From NCBI GenBank assembly GCA_026545765.1, contig CM048841.1, positions 99,405,352 to 99,469,351 of the forward strand: DNA of 64,000 nt, written 5' to 3'. Of this stretch, positions 22,775 to 34,080 are shown in pieces (the first letter of the stretch is position 1; every line of letters starts with the position of its first letter). This DNA comes from Plantago major (lineage: Eukaryota > Streptophyta > Magnoliopsida > Lamiales > Plantaginaceae). The notes beneath the pieces were generated by a model. That model did no database searches. It was not told the DNA's origin and was given only the letters and a program-made list of their open reading frames with translations. The position numbers and the translations under genes were made by a program.

Positions 22775-23899
22775 ATGAGTATTATTGATACTGATGAACA
22801 AAAGGTGCCCAACGATTTGCTAATCGAAATTCTGGAATGGTTGCCTGTAAAGTCCCTCCTGCGATTCAAGTGTGTATCCAAGTGGTGGTATGATCTAATA
22901 ACACATCCAACGTTTATCAATAACCACCTCATCAAAGGGTTTGCTACTACAAACAGTAAGATCATCTTGTTACACCGTTCTTTCCAAGATGACCATCGCA
23001 TACTCTCTTTTCATGATTTGGATTCACCTGAGTTAGTGGAGATTCGGCCAAATCTCTCACTCTCTTTTCTCAAGGATTTGATCCCACCTCAAATATATGA
23101 GTTTCTTGGTTCCTGCAATGGCATTGTCTGCTTTAGTAGTAGTTATGGCCCTTACGCAATATTTTTGTGTAATCCGGCACTAAACCAATTTAAGAAGCTT
23201 CCGTCTTGCCCTCTTGATTGCCCGCAAGGTTACGAGCATGGAAGGTTAGGTATGGGATTTGGTGTTACTTGCAGCAATGAGTTCAAAGTTATAGTCATGA
23301 GATGCATTTTCGACATTAATAATGAGGAAGCAGAATCTTTGATCTCGATCCATTTGTATATTTCAAGCACGAATTTGTGGAAAGAAGTTGGTAGTGATTC
23401 TAAGGTTAAAAAGTCTTATTATAATAGTCATGTTTTCTTCAATGGTGCTTGTCACTGGTTCCGTGATGAAGATTATGAAGAACTGATACTTTCTTTTGAT
23501 ATGAACACCGAAGTATTCAACAACTTGGAGTTACCTGATAATGTAGATTGGGTCGGCAGATATGGCATCAACAGATATGCCCTAATAGTCCTCAATGAGT
23601 GTCTTGCCTTTGTTCAACATAAAGGGGTTCAATCGATGTCTGAGGCTATTGAGGTTTGGGAGATGGAAGAATATGGCATTAAGGAATCGTGGAATTTGAA
23701 ATTTATGATATGGCCTCACCTTGTCGTTTGCCCGTTCTTGGCGTGGAAGAATGATGAGTGGCTATTAATGGAAACAAGTAAAGGCCAATTGGCATCCATT
23801 TGTTTAAACAATTGTGAAATTAAAAAATTTGAAATTTATGGGGTTGTGGGTAGCATTAAGTCCGTAATTCATCAGGACAGTTTAGTCAGTTTAAATTAA
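22775..23899 (+). CDS. F-box protein with F-box-associated (FBA) region, SLF/CPR1-like
   Basis: This is a 374-residue, intron-less coding sequence and the only intact host gene in the window. Residues about 9-50 form the F-box (VPNDLLIEILEWLPVKSLLRFKCVSKWWYDLI), which binds SKP1 in an SCF ubiquitin ligase. The rest is an FBA-type substrate-binding region: FLGSCNGIVCF (about 110), a FLCNPALNQFKKLP segment, GMGFGV, HLYISSTNLWKEV, FFNGACHWF, ILSFDMNTEVFNNLELP and VWEMEEYGIKESW. That pattern and the length are shared by many plant FBA proteins, including pollen S-locus F-box (SLF) proteins. The substrate cannot be inferred. The start is the first ATG after the inferred 5'-UTR intron (AAATATGAG context). 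It lies between a CACTA-like element and a solo LTR. Confidence 0.93.
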   Translation: MSIIDTDEQKVPNDLLIEILEWLPVKSLLRFKCVSKWWYDLITHPTFINNHLIKGFATTNSKIILLHRSFQDDHRILSFHDLDSPELVEIRPNLSLSFLKDLIPPQIYEFLGSCNGIVCFSSSYGPYAIFLCNPALNQFKKLPSCPLDCPQGYEHGRLGMGFGVTCSNEFKVIVMRCIFDINNEEAESLISIHLYISSTNLWKEVGSDSKVKKSYYNSHVFFNGACHWFRDEDYEELILSFDMNTEVFNNLELPDNVDWVGRYGINRYALIVLNECLAFVQHKGVQSMSEAIEVWEMEEYGIKESWNLKFMIWPHLVVCPFLAWKNDEWLLMETSKGQLASICLNNCEIKKFEIYGVVGSIKSVIHQDSLVSLN

Positions 23900-24890
23900 A
23901 TCAGAATCCAGTTTCAATTTCTCTTTTTGTATGAACCACATATTATGTTCTTTCAGTTTCATAGTTTGAGTACAAAGTCTTGATGTTTTTAGTTTATTAT
24001 TTATTTGATAAAGGAATGGTAGAAAGCTGAAAGATGACATAACAAACTCCTAATCTCCTGATCTTACACTGATTCAACTGCAAAGGCCAATTCAATAACC
24101 GGAGTGACAACAATAATCTTCTGCTATAACCGTTGGAAATATGTGAAGAAAATATTAAACTTAATGCCTCGTAGGGTATATTTACATAAAGACTATTTAT
24201 TAACTATTCGTTAGTTAAGTAAACTAAATATTTTTTCGTAAGCTACTATGTAAGAACTTGAATTGATATATGGGATGCCCAAAACGAATTTTGGTTTAAT
24301 GAGAAATTAATGCTCACAGTTGGAAGGTGGAATGGGTTTATACTTTACATTGCTTGCAAACGAATAAGAATAAGATGTCTAGTTTATATAAACTGTCATG
24401 CCATACTAGGTGTTCAAGTGTGAAGGAAAGGTTATGGAAAACACTCTACGCGGGCATGTAGAGGTGTAAAACTTGGCCAGATTTGTATTGAAGTCAATGG
24501 GACTTGGGTGCGAGCAGGCGCATGTCGAGACCCGCATCACGAATTCCTGACCGAAATTGCTTTCTTTTCCAATCTTCATATTGTCCTAGTATAATCTAAG
24601 TTCGCATGAACTTCAAGAAAACTGTGCAAGTACAGGCCTCTGATTGACCTTATTTAAAGGCGGTTTTGATTTTATATCCTTTTTGTTATGATATCTTTAA
24701 TTAATTGTATTAATGAAACTAATAATAAAATTAATGGAAAGTATTTATTATTACTTAATTATTGAGGAATGAGGATTATCATTAATGGAACATGGGTGTT
24801 ATGGATGTTGATGGCTTGGATGGAACAGTACGATCTTGATATGGAGTAATTATTTATTAAGTTGCTGCTAATTGATTATATTATGATGAT
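23900..24890. other. F-box 3' region and intergenic sequence
   Basis: The first ~150 bp is the likely 3' UTR (T-rich, several AATAAA-like variants not exact). Beyond this I see no gene or recognisable repeat. Confidence 0.4.
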
Positions 24891-26098
24891 TGTTAGGAAT
24901 ATCTGTTTAGATTTTGATCAGTAAATCATAATGACTTATCTTAACTCAGAAAGGTAATTAATACTCTTAGTTCACTTGAACATTGTAAAAGAGAAAGCTT
25001 AATGAATATGTTAGTCTAGCAAATCTGTATAGGATATTAGGTCTCGAAAAGTAATTTTTATATCTTAGAAGAATACCAAGAAGGAAGCATCCAGCAGAAG
25101 AACTCTTTTTTTGAAGATTAGAAGACTGCACAAGATTGCTGAAGACTAAGGACAAAAGTGTCCTCAGATACCTTGAAGAAACTAAGTTTCTGAGAGACAA
25201 TTGTTTTAATAAGTATATGAAGCACTATAGGTCATTGAGAAAGGACTTGCAAAGCCTCAGATAACTTCCACAATTTCGTTGACACTACAGGACAAAAGTT
25301 AGTACATTGCATTAATGTCTGAACAAAAGATGAAATTTCTGTAAAGAGACAAAGGTCACTGTCGTACTAGCTTCAGATATCTTTAGTTTGAATTTCATTG
25401 AGCCTAACGGATAGATATTCAAATGGCCTAATTTTCAACTATAAATATCAGCACTTAGAATGTTTGGGAACACACACCAGAACTTACACACTGAATACAT
25501 AACTTCACACTTTACTCTCAAGTATACAAGCCTTCTACCTACATACTCTCTAGCTTACTGTTGCGACTAAAGCTCTTGAATTCTAAGTAGCACGAAAGTT
25601 CTAAGTGTCATGATCCTTAACAAGAATTGCATATTGTGAAGGAGTTGAATCTAGAAGATATAGTTGCGACTTATATCTATGATTCATTCTCTTGAACAAA
25701 ATCAAAACTTGGGTCAGTAAAGAACAAGTTACCATACATTGAAAATTCTATTAAGTAATCTTGATTCTACAGAGCACTAATACATAATTGTAAAAGTTAT
25801 TAAGAGCCTGCTCACCTGACAAACTACCATAACCAAAACACCAACTGGCGTGGAGCATAGAAAGTACTTACTTTGGGAAGCTAAGGAATAGGTCTAAAGG
25901 TTACTGAGTAGAGGAAATACTTGGTTGAGAAAACCAGGGAATAACTCCGGGAGAACACTTGGTTGGAAACCTAGTGTTAAATGGATCAAGAGATAGGATT
26001 TTGTAAGGAGAACTCATCATCTTATCTTAGTGAATTCAAGTTCTGAGAAAGGGCGAGTGGATTAGTTGAGGGATTACACCACCCTCAGACAAAGAACA
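24891..26098 (+). mobile_element. Probable solo LTR (Copia-like), 1.2 kb
   Basis: It starts TGTTAGGAATATC and ends GACAAAGAACA, flanked by ATGAT (24886-24890) and TTGAT (26099-26103), a 5-bp duplication with one mismatch. A TATA-like CTATAAATATC is at about 25440. No internal domain or second LTR is nearby. Family assignment rests only on the terminal style. Confidence 0.55.
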
Positions 26099-26103
26099 TT
26101 GAT

Positions 26104-26391
26104 TTCATCCAAAAATCCAATACTAGCATGCTAAGATTTCACCACCACCCCATGGGTGTTGTTTAACTACTCATACTCATGTTGTCACAGGCAAGAGATA
26201 TGATAATCAAAAGCATAAACATGCACAAGAGACAAGAAATTAGAAACAATACAGAATTACCGATTAAGAAGAATTGCAAAGCTCCAATTGATCAACAATG
26301 GTGGAATCTGATGTTTACAGGAAGAAATACTCAGCCAAATGGTTAACCAAGATTCCAACTTCAATCATTTGGATAATTCTTGGAACCCTAG
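26104..26391 (-). repeat. LTR-like fragment, inverted
   Basis: On the minus strand the text around 26120-26190 (GAGTA...TAAACA...GGGGTG...CATGCTAG) resembles 27268-27330 on the plus strand, suggesting an inverted relic of an Athila-like LTR. Confidence 0.4.
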
Positions 26392-27466
26392 TGATGAGTC
26401 GATTTTACATCGTCTCATTCGGTCTTTTTTTATCGTCTTATTGTCATTCTCAAGTATAGTTCTTATGTGTTTTATTAGTGTTTTGTTACATTTTTTGTGT
26501 TTTGTAGGTGTTTGGTGAAAATGCATTAAAATAAGGTCTAAGCCAGTGCATTTAATGCATTAATGGAGGCATGGAAGTTTATGGACCTGAAAGTTGGTTG
26601 AAAAAGGAGTTGATCGGTCGAAACGGAAGTGGATTCGGAGTTCGGACGAAGATTTTAGAGCCGTTTAAGTGAAAGCGCGCGAAATTCAAACTATGATGGA
26701 GCAGCTTTGGAATGTTGGCCATAACATTTGCATATGAACTCCGATTGACCTGATCGTGGTGTCCATGCGTAGATAAGACCAAGATCTATAACTTTGAAGA
26801 AGGAACCATCTCCAGATTCCGACGTTTAGAGGACCAAAAAGGGCCTGGCGGACGACAGCTCAATCTTGGCGGACGCCAGCTCCATTTTGGTGGGCGCCAA
26901 TTCCCTTTTTGGGCAGTTTTCGGCCCTTTTTCGGCCCAGAACGTGATTTTCAGCGTTTTTGACTATATATAACCTATTTTCTTGATCTTTTAGAAACAAC
27001 TTCATTATTATTCTTCTCTTCTTTTTGCTTTTCGACCTAGAACCTTTCCAAGGCAATTACCTACCTATTATTGGAGGTAATTGAACCGTTTATCTTGTAA
27101 TCCGAAGATTGACATTGATTGGGAGATTATCTACATAGCTTTTCGCATCGATTCGTTTTCGTTCTTCAATTCTACCTAGGGTTTGTGAAACGAAGGGTAA
27201 ATTTGTATCAATCCGTTCGAATCATTGTTTCTTGCTTTAGATTCTGTTTGGAGCCTGTTTATTTCTTTGCATAATTTGAGTAGCTAAACACCCCGATTAT
27301 GGGGTGTGACTGACTCGATGCATGCTAGCTAGGGTTCATGAGATTCGAAGTGCATCGGGTTTAGATTACTTGTGCTTTTTAGATTAATCGCATATCTTGC
27401 TATTCTGTTTGTCGAGCATGCCAGAAAAATCACTGTTAGATTTAGCATTTAATCAATACACCAAAA
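26392..27466 (+). repeat. Athila-like LTR remnant, plus orientation
   Basis: It starts TGATGAGTCGATTTTACATC, has the general layout of the LTR at 9020 (GC-rich inverted segments GGCGGACGCCAGCTCC at about 26845-26910, a TATA-like CTATATATAACC at about 26963, then GAGTAGCTAAACACC) and is cut at its right end by element C. The sequence is diverged from the 9020 family. Confidence 0.5.
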
Positions 27467-28567
27467 TGTATCGGATGCGGAGGTGGCTCAGAGCCGGGTG
27501 GATGCGGAGGTGGCTCGGATGGCTGCTGCTTCGGAGCTCGACCGAATTGTGGAGCTATCCGCAATTCACCAAAAGATACGTGTGAATCGAACCATGGTCT
27601 TACTGGTTATCATAAAATGTGCGTGCTAATCTTTGTTTGACTCAGAACCTTTGTTGACTTTATAATATTGTATATTCATAGCTTACTACCTCTATTCAAG
27701 TGTGCTCCGTGGTGGCGGATCGGAGGGCCACAATGGAGGAAGACATGGCCAAGGCTGAGGTTGCTCGGGAGGTGGACACATCCAAGGTGGTTTCCCTGTC
27801 CGAAAGGTTGAAGAAGGCCCTTTCGGCGAAGAAGGAGTCCGAAGGGAGGCAGAAAGTCAAGAGTTCCATCATGTCCACGGAGAAGGATCTAAAAGTGCAC
27901 CAGATAGCATGGGCCGAAATGCGTCAGTGTCTCTCGGACCTTCAAGGATATGATGCTTAAAGAGATGTTGAAGGTCCAGACACAGGCTGTCCAAGACTTC
28001 TTGGGATCGGACGCTTGCAAGTTCATGCTTGAGTCCAAGTATGACGAGGCTCGGCAGGATGGCTTCGATCTGACCATGGGGCGACTCCGGCGAGGATGGA
28101 TCCCGAGTGACTGCGACTTGGAAGCTGAAGGGATTTATGCTTTCAAAGAGGTGGATGGCTTGGAGTTTGCTCCAGAGGGTGTCTCGGACGATGACTTGCT
28201 CAAGTGCTAGTTTGTGGAGCTAGTCTGTGACGAGACAGAGGACAAGAAGTATAACCATGGGGGTCCCTACCTTCCGGCCTTCATGCCCCAGGTATTGATG
28301 TCCAGTGTCTTCGTCCCTTTGGAGGAACATGTGGAGCACAACCGGGACTGGCTGACTCTGCCCGGGCCTGTCCAAGGCTTCTCTCGCGATCTTGATCTGA
28401 TGAAGCAATGCCCTGCCTTCCTCGAGGAATTAAGGGCCCGAAGGGAGAAAAGGTTGGCCCAGGAAGCCAAAGAAAAAAGGTTAGCGGATCTGCAAGCCTC
28501 CCTCGAGAAAGAGATCGGAGGTCCATCCGGAGCAGAAGCTGGTTCGTCCGGACATCAAGAAAAGTGA
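27467..28567 (+). pseudogene. Antisense gene of element C, 3' part
   Basis: 27470-27595 corresponds to the end of exon 3 in element B (DAEVARMAAASELDRIVEL in a broken frame). 27700-27960 begins exon 4 (ATMEEDMAKAEVAREV...LSERLKKALSAKKESE, coiled coil). 27950-28210 and 28214-28567 give the conserved C-terminal block (ESKYDEARQDGFD, DDCDLE-like, KKYNHGGPYLP, HNRDWLTLPGPV). A frameshift at 27955 and an in-frame TAG at 28208 break it. The end after HQEK (28567) is longer than in element A. Confidence 0.75.
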
Positions 28568-30750
28568 AGACGGGGTATGCCTCAGGAATCTGTAATGCCG
28601 GTCTTCGGACTGTAAAACAATGTTTCATTTTGTTGCTTTTTATGGATAATGTTTATCGTATCTGGATTTGGATAATTATCTTTGATTTAGTAATCTATTG
28701 CACCGGTTCAGGCTTATTAGTGGCTCGGATCGGCTTCCTCATATGCTTGTGTTGTCTCTTATTCAGATGCATGTATCTCGTTGCGTACTTAGTTTCTAAA
28801 CTAAACCAGTAGCTTAAGCAAGTGTCGTTGGTTCGGACGTCGGCCGGCGGATCCGAGTCAACGAGACCAAATGCTCCCGAAATAAGGCAATAACGAATTG
28901 ATTAACTACCCGACCTCGGACGGACAAAGCGTTCGTCTGGGTCTAAGTGGGATGCCCTCGTACCGATAAAATTGGCTTGCCAAATCGTTAATTAGGGATA
29001 GTTCGGATGTGCAGATCCTATCCGATCCGTAGAGACTCGATGTGATGCTCCGAACCTTGTCAACTTGTGAAAAAGTGAGAAAGGAGATAATCACATTTAG
29101 AAAAGTTGAGTGACTGGGCACGGATCATGGTTGTTACGGAAGTTATCATGATAGTCTCAGACTGACGGATCCGAATGACCTATAGTTTAAAATAATTCAG
29201 TCAATAAGGCCGGAATTGTGATGGGTCGCCGGGTTGGCCCAATAGAGGCCCAAGTGTTAGGCCCAAATCCAGGCCCAAGCCCATAGCCTGCGGTTACGGT
29301 CCACGTGGCGAGTTATGATTGGTCCTTCACTTCTATATATACCTCTGGATTGTACTGTTTTTTGCCAGATCATTACATCCCTTTCATAGTAGATGACTCG
29401 GATCCTCGGGTCCGGACATCTCAACGAGTAGGTTGATTTCTCCGTTCCTGTGTGATCCATTCTCGGAGGGTCCTTCAGATGTCCGAAGAGGCCTTTGGGT
29501 CGGACCATGTTGGGGATGACGAGATTAGGTCACTCGGAAGGAATCATCCTCGGGTCGTCGTGCTATTCTTCTTTCTGCGGGGCTGTAGTGTGTATCAACA
29601 ACTTGAGCCCCGGGGAAGCGGAATAACTCGCTGGTTCCAAGGATTTCTAAACACCTGTTACTTCGAAAAGTCAATTCCTCGGGCTGCCTGCTCCTTCCAC
29701 TATTTTCCATTTGCGGAAATACTTCCCCTCGGATCGCCGTGGTAGTCTTCTTTCTCCGGGGCTGTAGTGTGTATCAACAACTTGAGCCCCAGGGAAGCGG
29801 ACTAGCTCGCTGGTTACAGGGATTACCAAACACTTGATACTTCGGAGAGTCAAATCCTCGGGCTGCCTGCTCCTTCCACCATTTATCATTTTCTTATAGT
29901 GCGTATGGGTACGAACCAGAAGGTGGTTGTGGTGGAAGATGCGGATTGTCTGAGAAAGCTCTTTGACTGCATATCCGTACCAGAGATACGCGGTTCGGAT
30001 TCAAACTTTTCCGAATCTTCACATCATGCGGATCATCTTAAGTTGGTCCGATCGCATTAGTCACTTGTTTCCAGTAATTGGGGTTCCCGTGAGGGTTCCC
30101 TCGAGTTACTGGGAAGAAGTGACTGATGCCGTCGTATCGTCTTAAGCTTGGTTCGGAGAGTGGACTCCGTTTTCCGGCTATTCTTCTTCGGAATGTATAG
30201 GGTCGTTGTAGGGGATGCATGGTTCGGTCGTTAGGGTTGTTCCTAAAATGGGGCACTCTAACATGTTTGCTCCAGAAGGGTGTTGAACCTGTTACACTCG
30301 GAGGCTCAGGCTCGGAATGAAAACGATTGGTCCGCTCCGGGCGCTGGATACCCCTCAAAGAACTGTGTACTTATTGTAAAGAACGGTATAGATTTTCCTT
30401 TTGCTTTATGTGACTCGGACGGGTATGTCCGAACTTGTAATTTGTACTTTAAGAAATATAAAATATCTTGTCTGAGTGTTGCAATTTCTTTCTTCGGCTT
30501 GTTATGTCACTTAGCCCGAACTGGCTGTATAAGTTTATTCTCTCGAAAAGTTCAGGCATTCGTTTCGTAATTGGCTCGGATCTCATTGAAGGGTCCGAGT
30601 CAGTGTGTTTGCTCACCTATAGCGCAGTTATTTTGCAAAAAAATTGTATTGATTTGACTGAAATTCAAGTACAACTGGTGGGCTTCGAGGCCGGGAAAAG
30701 AAAATGACAAGAAAATAGCAACGGACGTAGTATGCTTTAGGAAAGTAACT
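28568..30750. other. Spacer between antisense gene and pol, element C
   Basis: It corresponds to 1449-3949 in A. I see no gene. A two-copy tandem duplication is at 29559-29889. Confidence 0.65.
29559..29889. repeat. Two-copy 179-bp tandem duplication in spacer C
   Basis: GGCTGTAGTGTGTATCAACA occurs at 29581 and 29760, and similarity extends through GGGCTGCCTGCTCCTTCCAC in both units. Copies differ at about 15% by eye. Confidence 0.85.
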
Positions 30751-32062
30751 CTAGGCGTAGAATTTCTGTAGGTTCTTAAAATTCCATGTTCTCTTCAAGG
30801 CTCTTCCTTGATCATCTTCTAACTCGAAACTTCCATTGACTCTAGCCCCAATGACCTTGTAGGGTCCTTCCCACTTAGGCTTGAGTTTACCAACATTGCT
30901 TAAGATGTCAGCCCTTCAGAGGACTATGTCCCCGACTTGTATATCTTTTGGAAGAACATGCTTGTTGTATGCCCGGGCAGACAAAGCTTGATAGCGGAGG
31001 ATGTTAGCTAGTGCCTTGCTCCTTTTGTCTTCGAGGAGCTCAAGGTCGTAGATCCTTGCAATTTCATTTCCAGCAGGTTGGTATTGTTGGATCCTTTGGG
31101 TTTCCACAGCAATTTCAGAGGGAATGACCGCTTCTGAGCCATAGACTAATGCGAAGGGTGTCTCCTAAGTAGAAGTGCGAGCTATTGTCTGGTGTGACCA
31201 CAGGAATCCATCGAGATCATCACCCAGCTGTCCTGAGAATTTCTCAGCCTCTTCTCCAAATTCTTCACGATGGTTTTGTTTGTAGCTTCAACTTGACCAT
31301 TGGCTTGAGGGTAGCCAACGGAAGTGAAGCGCTGTTTTATCTTGAAGGATTGGAGCCACTCTTTCAAACTGGCCACAGAGAATTGTGCTCCATTATCGGA
31401 GACTATGGCTCTAGGAAGTCCAAAGCGGTAGATGATGTTCTTCCAAATGAAGGTTCTTACTCGGCTCTCTGTGATGGTGGCCACTGCTTCGGCCTCAACC
31501 CATTTGGTGAAGTAATCAACTGCAATGATAAGGAACTTCTTTTGGTGTGTACCATGAGGAAAGGGGCCAACTATGTCTATTCCCCATTGATCAAACGGGC
31601 AAGCTATGATTGACGGAATCATAGGGTTAGTTGGGCGATGTGGTATGTTGGCATAGTATTGGCAGTCTTCACAGGCCCGAGCGAAGTTGGAAGCATCCTT
31701 ATCAATGGTAGGCCAATAGTATCCTTGCCTTATGACCTTCTGGGCCAAGGTTCATCTTCCTAAATGACTCCCACAACTTCCCGCGTGGATTTCTTCCAAA
31801 ATAGTATTTGCCTCGTGAGGTCAAGGCATCTCATGTGAGTGCGGTGAAAGATCTCTTGTAGAGATCCTCTCCGAGATAAAGTACTGTTGGCTCGGCATAG
31901 GATCCTTCTCGCTTCTTTAGGGTCGATGGTAGAGAGCCATCTTTGAGATAACAAAATATGTCGGTCATCCGGCTCCTTTGGCGCTAAGAGGAAGACTTGG
32001 CGATTAGGGTTTACCAGGGAAGAATCTGTGAGAGTCATCAGGATGATACTCCTTGTGTCCAA
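30751..32062 (-). pseudogene. Integrase of element C
   Basis: Frames at 32062-31760, 31748-31182 and 31107-30916 plus the terminal LQKFYA (stop at 30751) make up integrase. The core keeps WGIDIVGPF, VSDNGAQF and YPQANGQVEATNK, so the D-D-35-E residues are all present. The zinc-binding region is split at 31750. A frame break near 31180 separates the C-terminal domain. Confidence 0.88.
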
Positions 32063-32125
32063 AATTCCTAAGGTAGAGGCGTACTTGGAAAGAGCGTCGG
32101 CCTTCTCGTTCCATTCCCTGTTGAA

Positions 32126-32713
32126 TTATTCCAGCGCGAATACTTCAAAGTGCTCAACTTCTTTCTTGAGGAGCTCCAAGTACTTGATCATGTTGGGTCC
32201 TTTAGCCGTGAAAGACCCGGAAAACTGGGACATGACAAGCTGAGAATCTGTATAGGCTTTGATTCGTTTTACTTGGAGAGACCTTGCCATTCTTAAGCCG
32301 GTAAGGAGTGCCTCGTACTCGGCCTCATTGTTTGTCACCTTAAAGCTGAGGGTGATGGCGTATTCCAGCCTAGCGCCATCAGGGCTCTCCAAGAGAATTC
32401 CTATTCCTCCCAGTCGTCCAGTAGAGGATCCGTCCACCTGCAGTGTCCAACATCCTTCGCCTTCGGGTTTTGTCTCCATCGTGAGAGTGGGAACTTTCCC
32501 GTCTTTCTGCTTCTTGATGGAAGATGCAGGTGTTGGGATGTTGGCTACTTCATCTAGGAGGAACATGTGTCTCACCCTCAGGGAGTCGTCCATGGTTTCC
32601 TGATACTTAGCCCAGAGTTGGACATCATCTTTGAACATCTCGTCGGGCTCTTTTTCTTTGGTTTTTTCTGCTTCCGGGATGGCTTCCATCTGAGTGAGCA
32701 TCACATGGCTCAT
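32126..32713 (-). pseudogene. Second (archaeal-type) RNase H of element C
   Basis: The 195-residue frame has WTLQVDGSSTGRLGGIGILL, a NNEAEYEALLTGLRMA segment and AYTDSQLVMSQFSG, the D/E/D arrangement of the additional archaeal-type RNase H that marks Tat-lineage elements. It follows the RT and first RNase H and precedes integrase. In retroviruses a second RNase H domain functions structurally. Here both domains are expected to act in replication. The stop after FALE at 32126 breaks the link to integrase. Confidence 0.85.
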
Positions 32714-32853
32714 GTCCCCTTGCAGACTATTGGTCTCTTCTTCAGTTTCTTCGGGGTAGTCTACCGGGAAGTTGGAAAGGACTTGAGCTTTCTTGGCTAA
32801 AGGAGCTTGATATCGTATTCAGTTAATTCGATTGCCCACTTGGATAGCCGTCC

Positions 32854-34080
32854 TTATTGATCTGGCTTACCAAGGACATGCTTGAGTGGCTCGTTGGTGA
32901 GGACCACAATTCGATGAGATATGAAATAAGGCTTTAGTCGTCGGGCAGTGTAGACTAGTGCGAGGGCTAATTTCTCGATCTTAACATACCTAGCTTCGGC
33001 ACCTACAAGGGCCTTACTTAGGTAGTATATCGGCATGTGGTCGTTCCCCTGAATCCGCACCAATACGGAACTCATGGCTTCAGCAGTGGCCGCTAAGTAG
33101 AGGTAGAGAGGTTCACCTTCTACTGGTTTGGACAAGAGCGGAGGTGAAAGGAGGTAACTCTTCAAGTTATCCAAGGCCTCTTCGCATTCCTTCGTCCACT
33201 CGAACTTGTCTCCCTTCCTTAAGATTTTGAAGAAGGGTAGGTTCTTCTCGGAGGACCTGGAGATGAAGCGGCTTAGAGCCATTATCCCCCCGAGGAGCTT
33301 TTGTACTTCAGTAACCGTCCTTGGTTGTGGTAGGTCCAGGATTTCCTTTATTTTTTCTTGGTTGGCGCTGATGCCTCTCTCCGTGGCCATGTATCCGAGG
33401 AACTTTCCTCCCTTCACGCCAAACGTGCACTTCTCGAGATTCAGCTTCATTACGTACTTCCTAATGATGGAAAAGCATTTGTTTAGGCGCTCTACATGTT
33501 GCTCTTCAGTCTTGCTTTTCACTAGCATGTCGTCCACATAGACTTCCATAGTTTTGCCCAACTCCTCTTTGAACATCTTTTTCACCAGTCGTTGGTAAGT
33601 AGCGCCAGCGTTCTTGAGGCCGAATGGCATGACTTTGAAATAGTAGACTCCTCCTGCTGCAAAGAAGGCCGTCTTTGTGACGTCTTCTTGTGCCATTCTA
33701 ATTTGATAGAAGCCTTGATTGGCGTCCATGAATCTTAGGAGCGCACATCCCGCGGTGGAGTCCACTAACGGGTCAATGCGGGGCAATGGATAAGGATCCT
33801 TTGGACAGAACTTGTTGAGCCTAGTGAAGTCATTGCACATTCTCCACTTCCCCGGATCTTTCTCGACGAGGACCACATTACAGACCCAGTCGGAGTATCT
33901 GACTTCTTCGATGTGTCCTGCTTTCATTAAACTTTCCACTTCTCCTGCTATGATAGCATCTTCAACCGGCCTGAAGTCCTTTCTCTTTTGTCGGATATGT
34001 TTTACCATAGGATCCATGTTCAGACGGTGAACTGCGATCCTTGGGTCTATCCCCTTAAGATCGCTGCTCGGCGAAGACAT
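32854..34080 (-). pseudogene. Reverse transcriptase and first RNase H of element C
   Basis: The 408-residue open frame starts just before DPRIAVHRLNMDP and includes the RT fingers and palm (WRMCNDFTRLNKFCPKD, FMDANQGFYQI, MPFGLKNAGATYQR) with the catalytic YVDD at 33529-33540, then connection and first RNase H (PLYLYLAATAEAMSSVLV, YYLSKAL, NEPLKHVLGKPDQ). It is the longest intact RT in the window. The frame ends at a stop shortly before the inter-RNase H region. Confidence 0.92.

Noticed and set aside
28408-28812. 134-residue plus-strand open frame overlapping the antisense gene end of element C
   Set aside because: It reads a different frame from the conserved one and continues into spacer.
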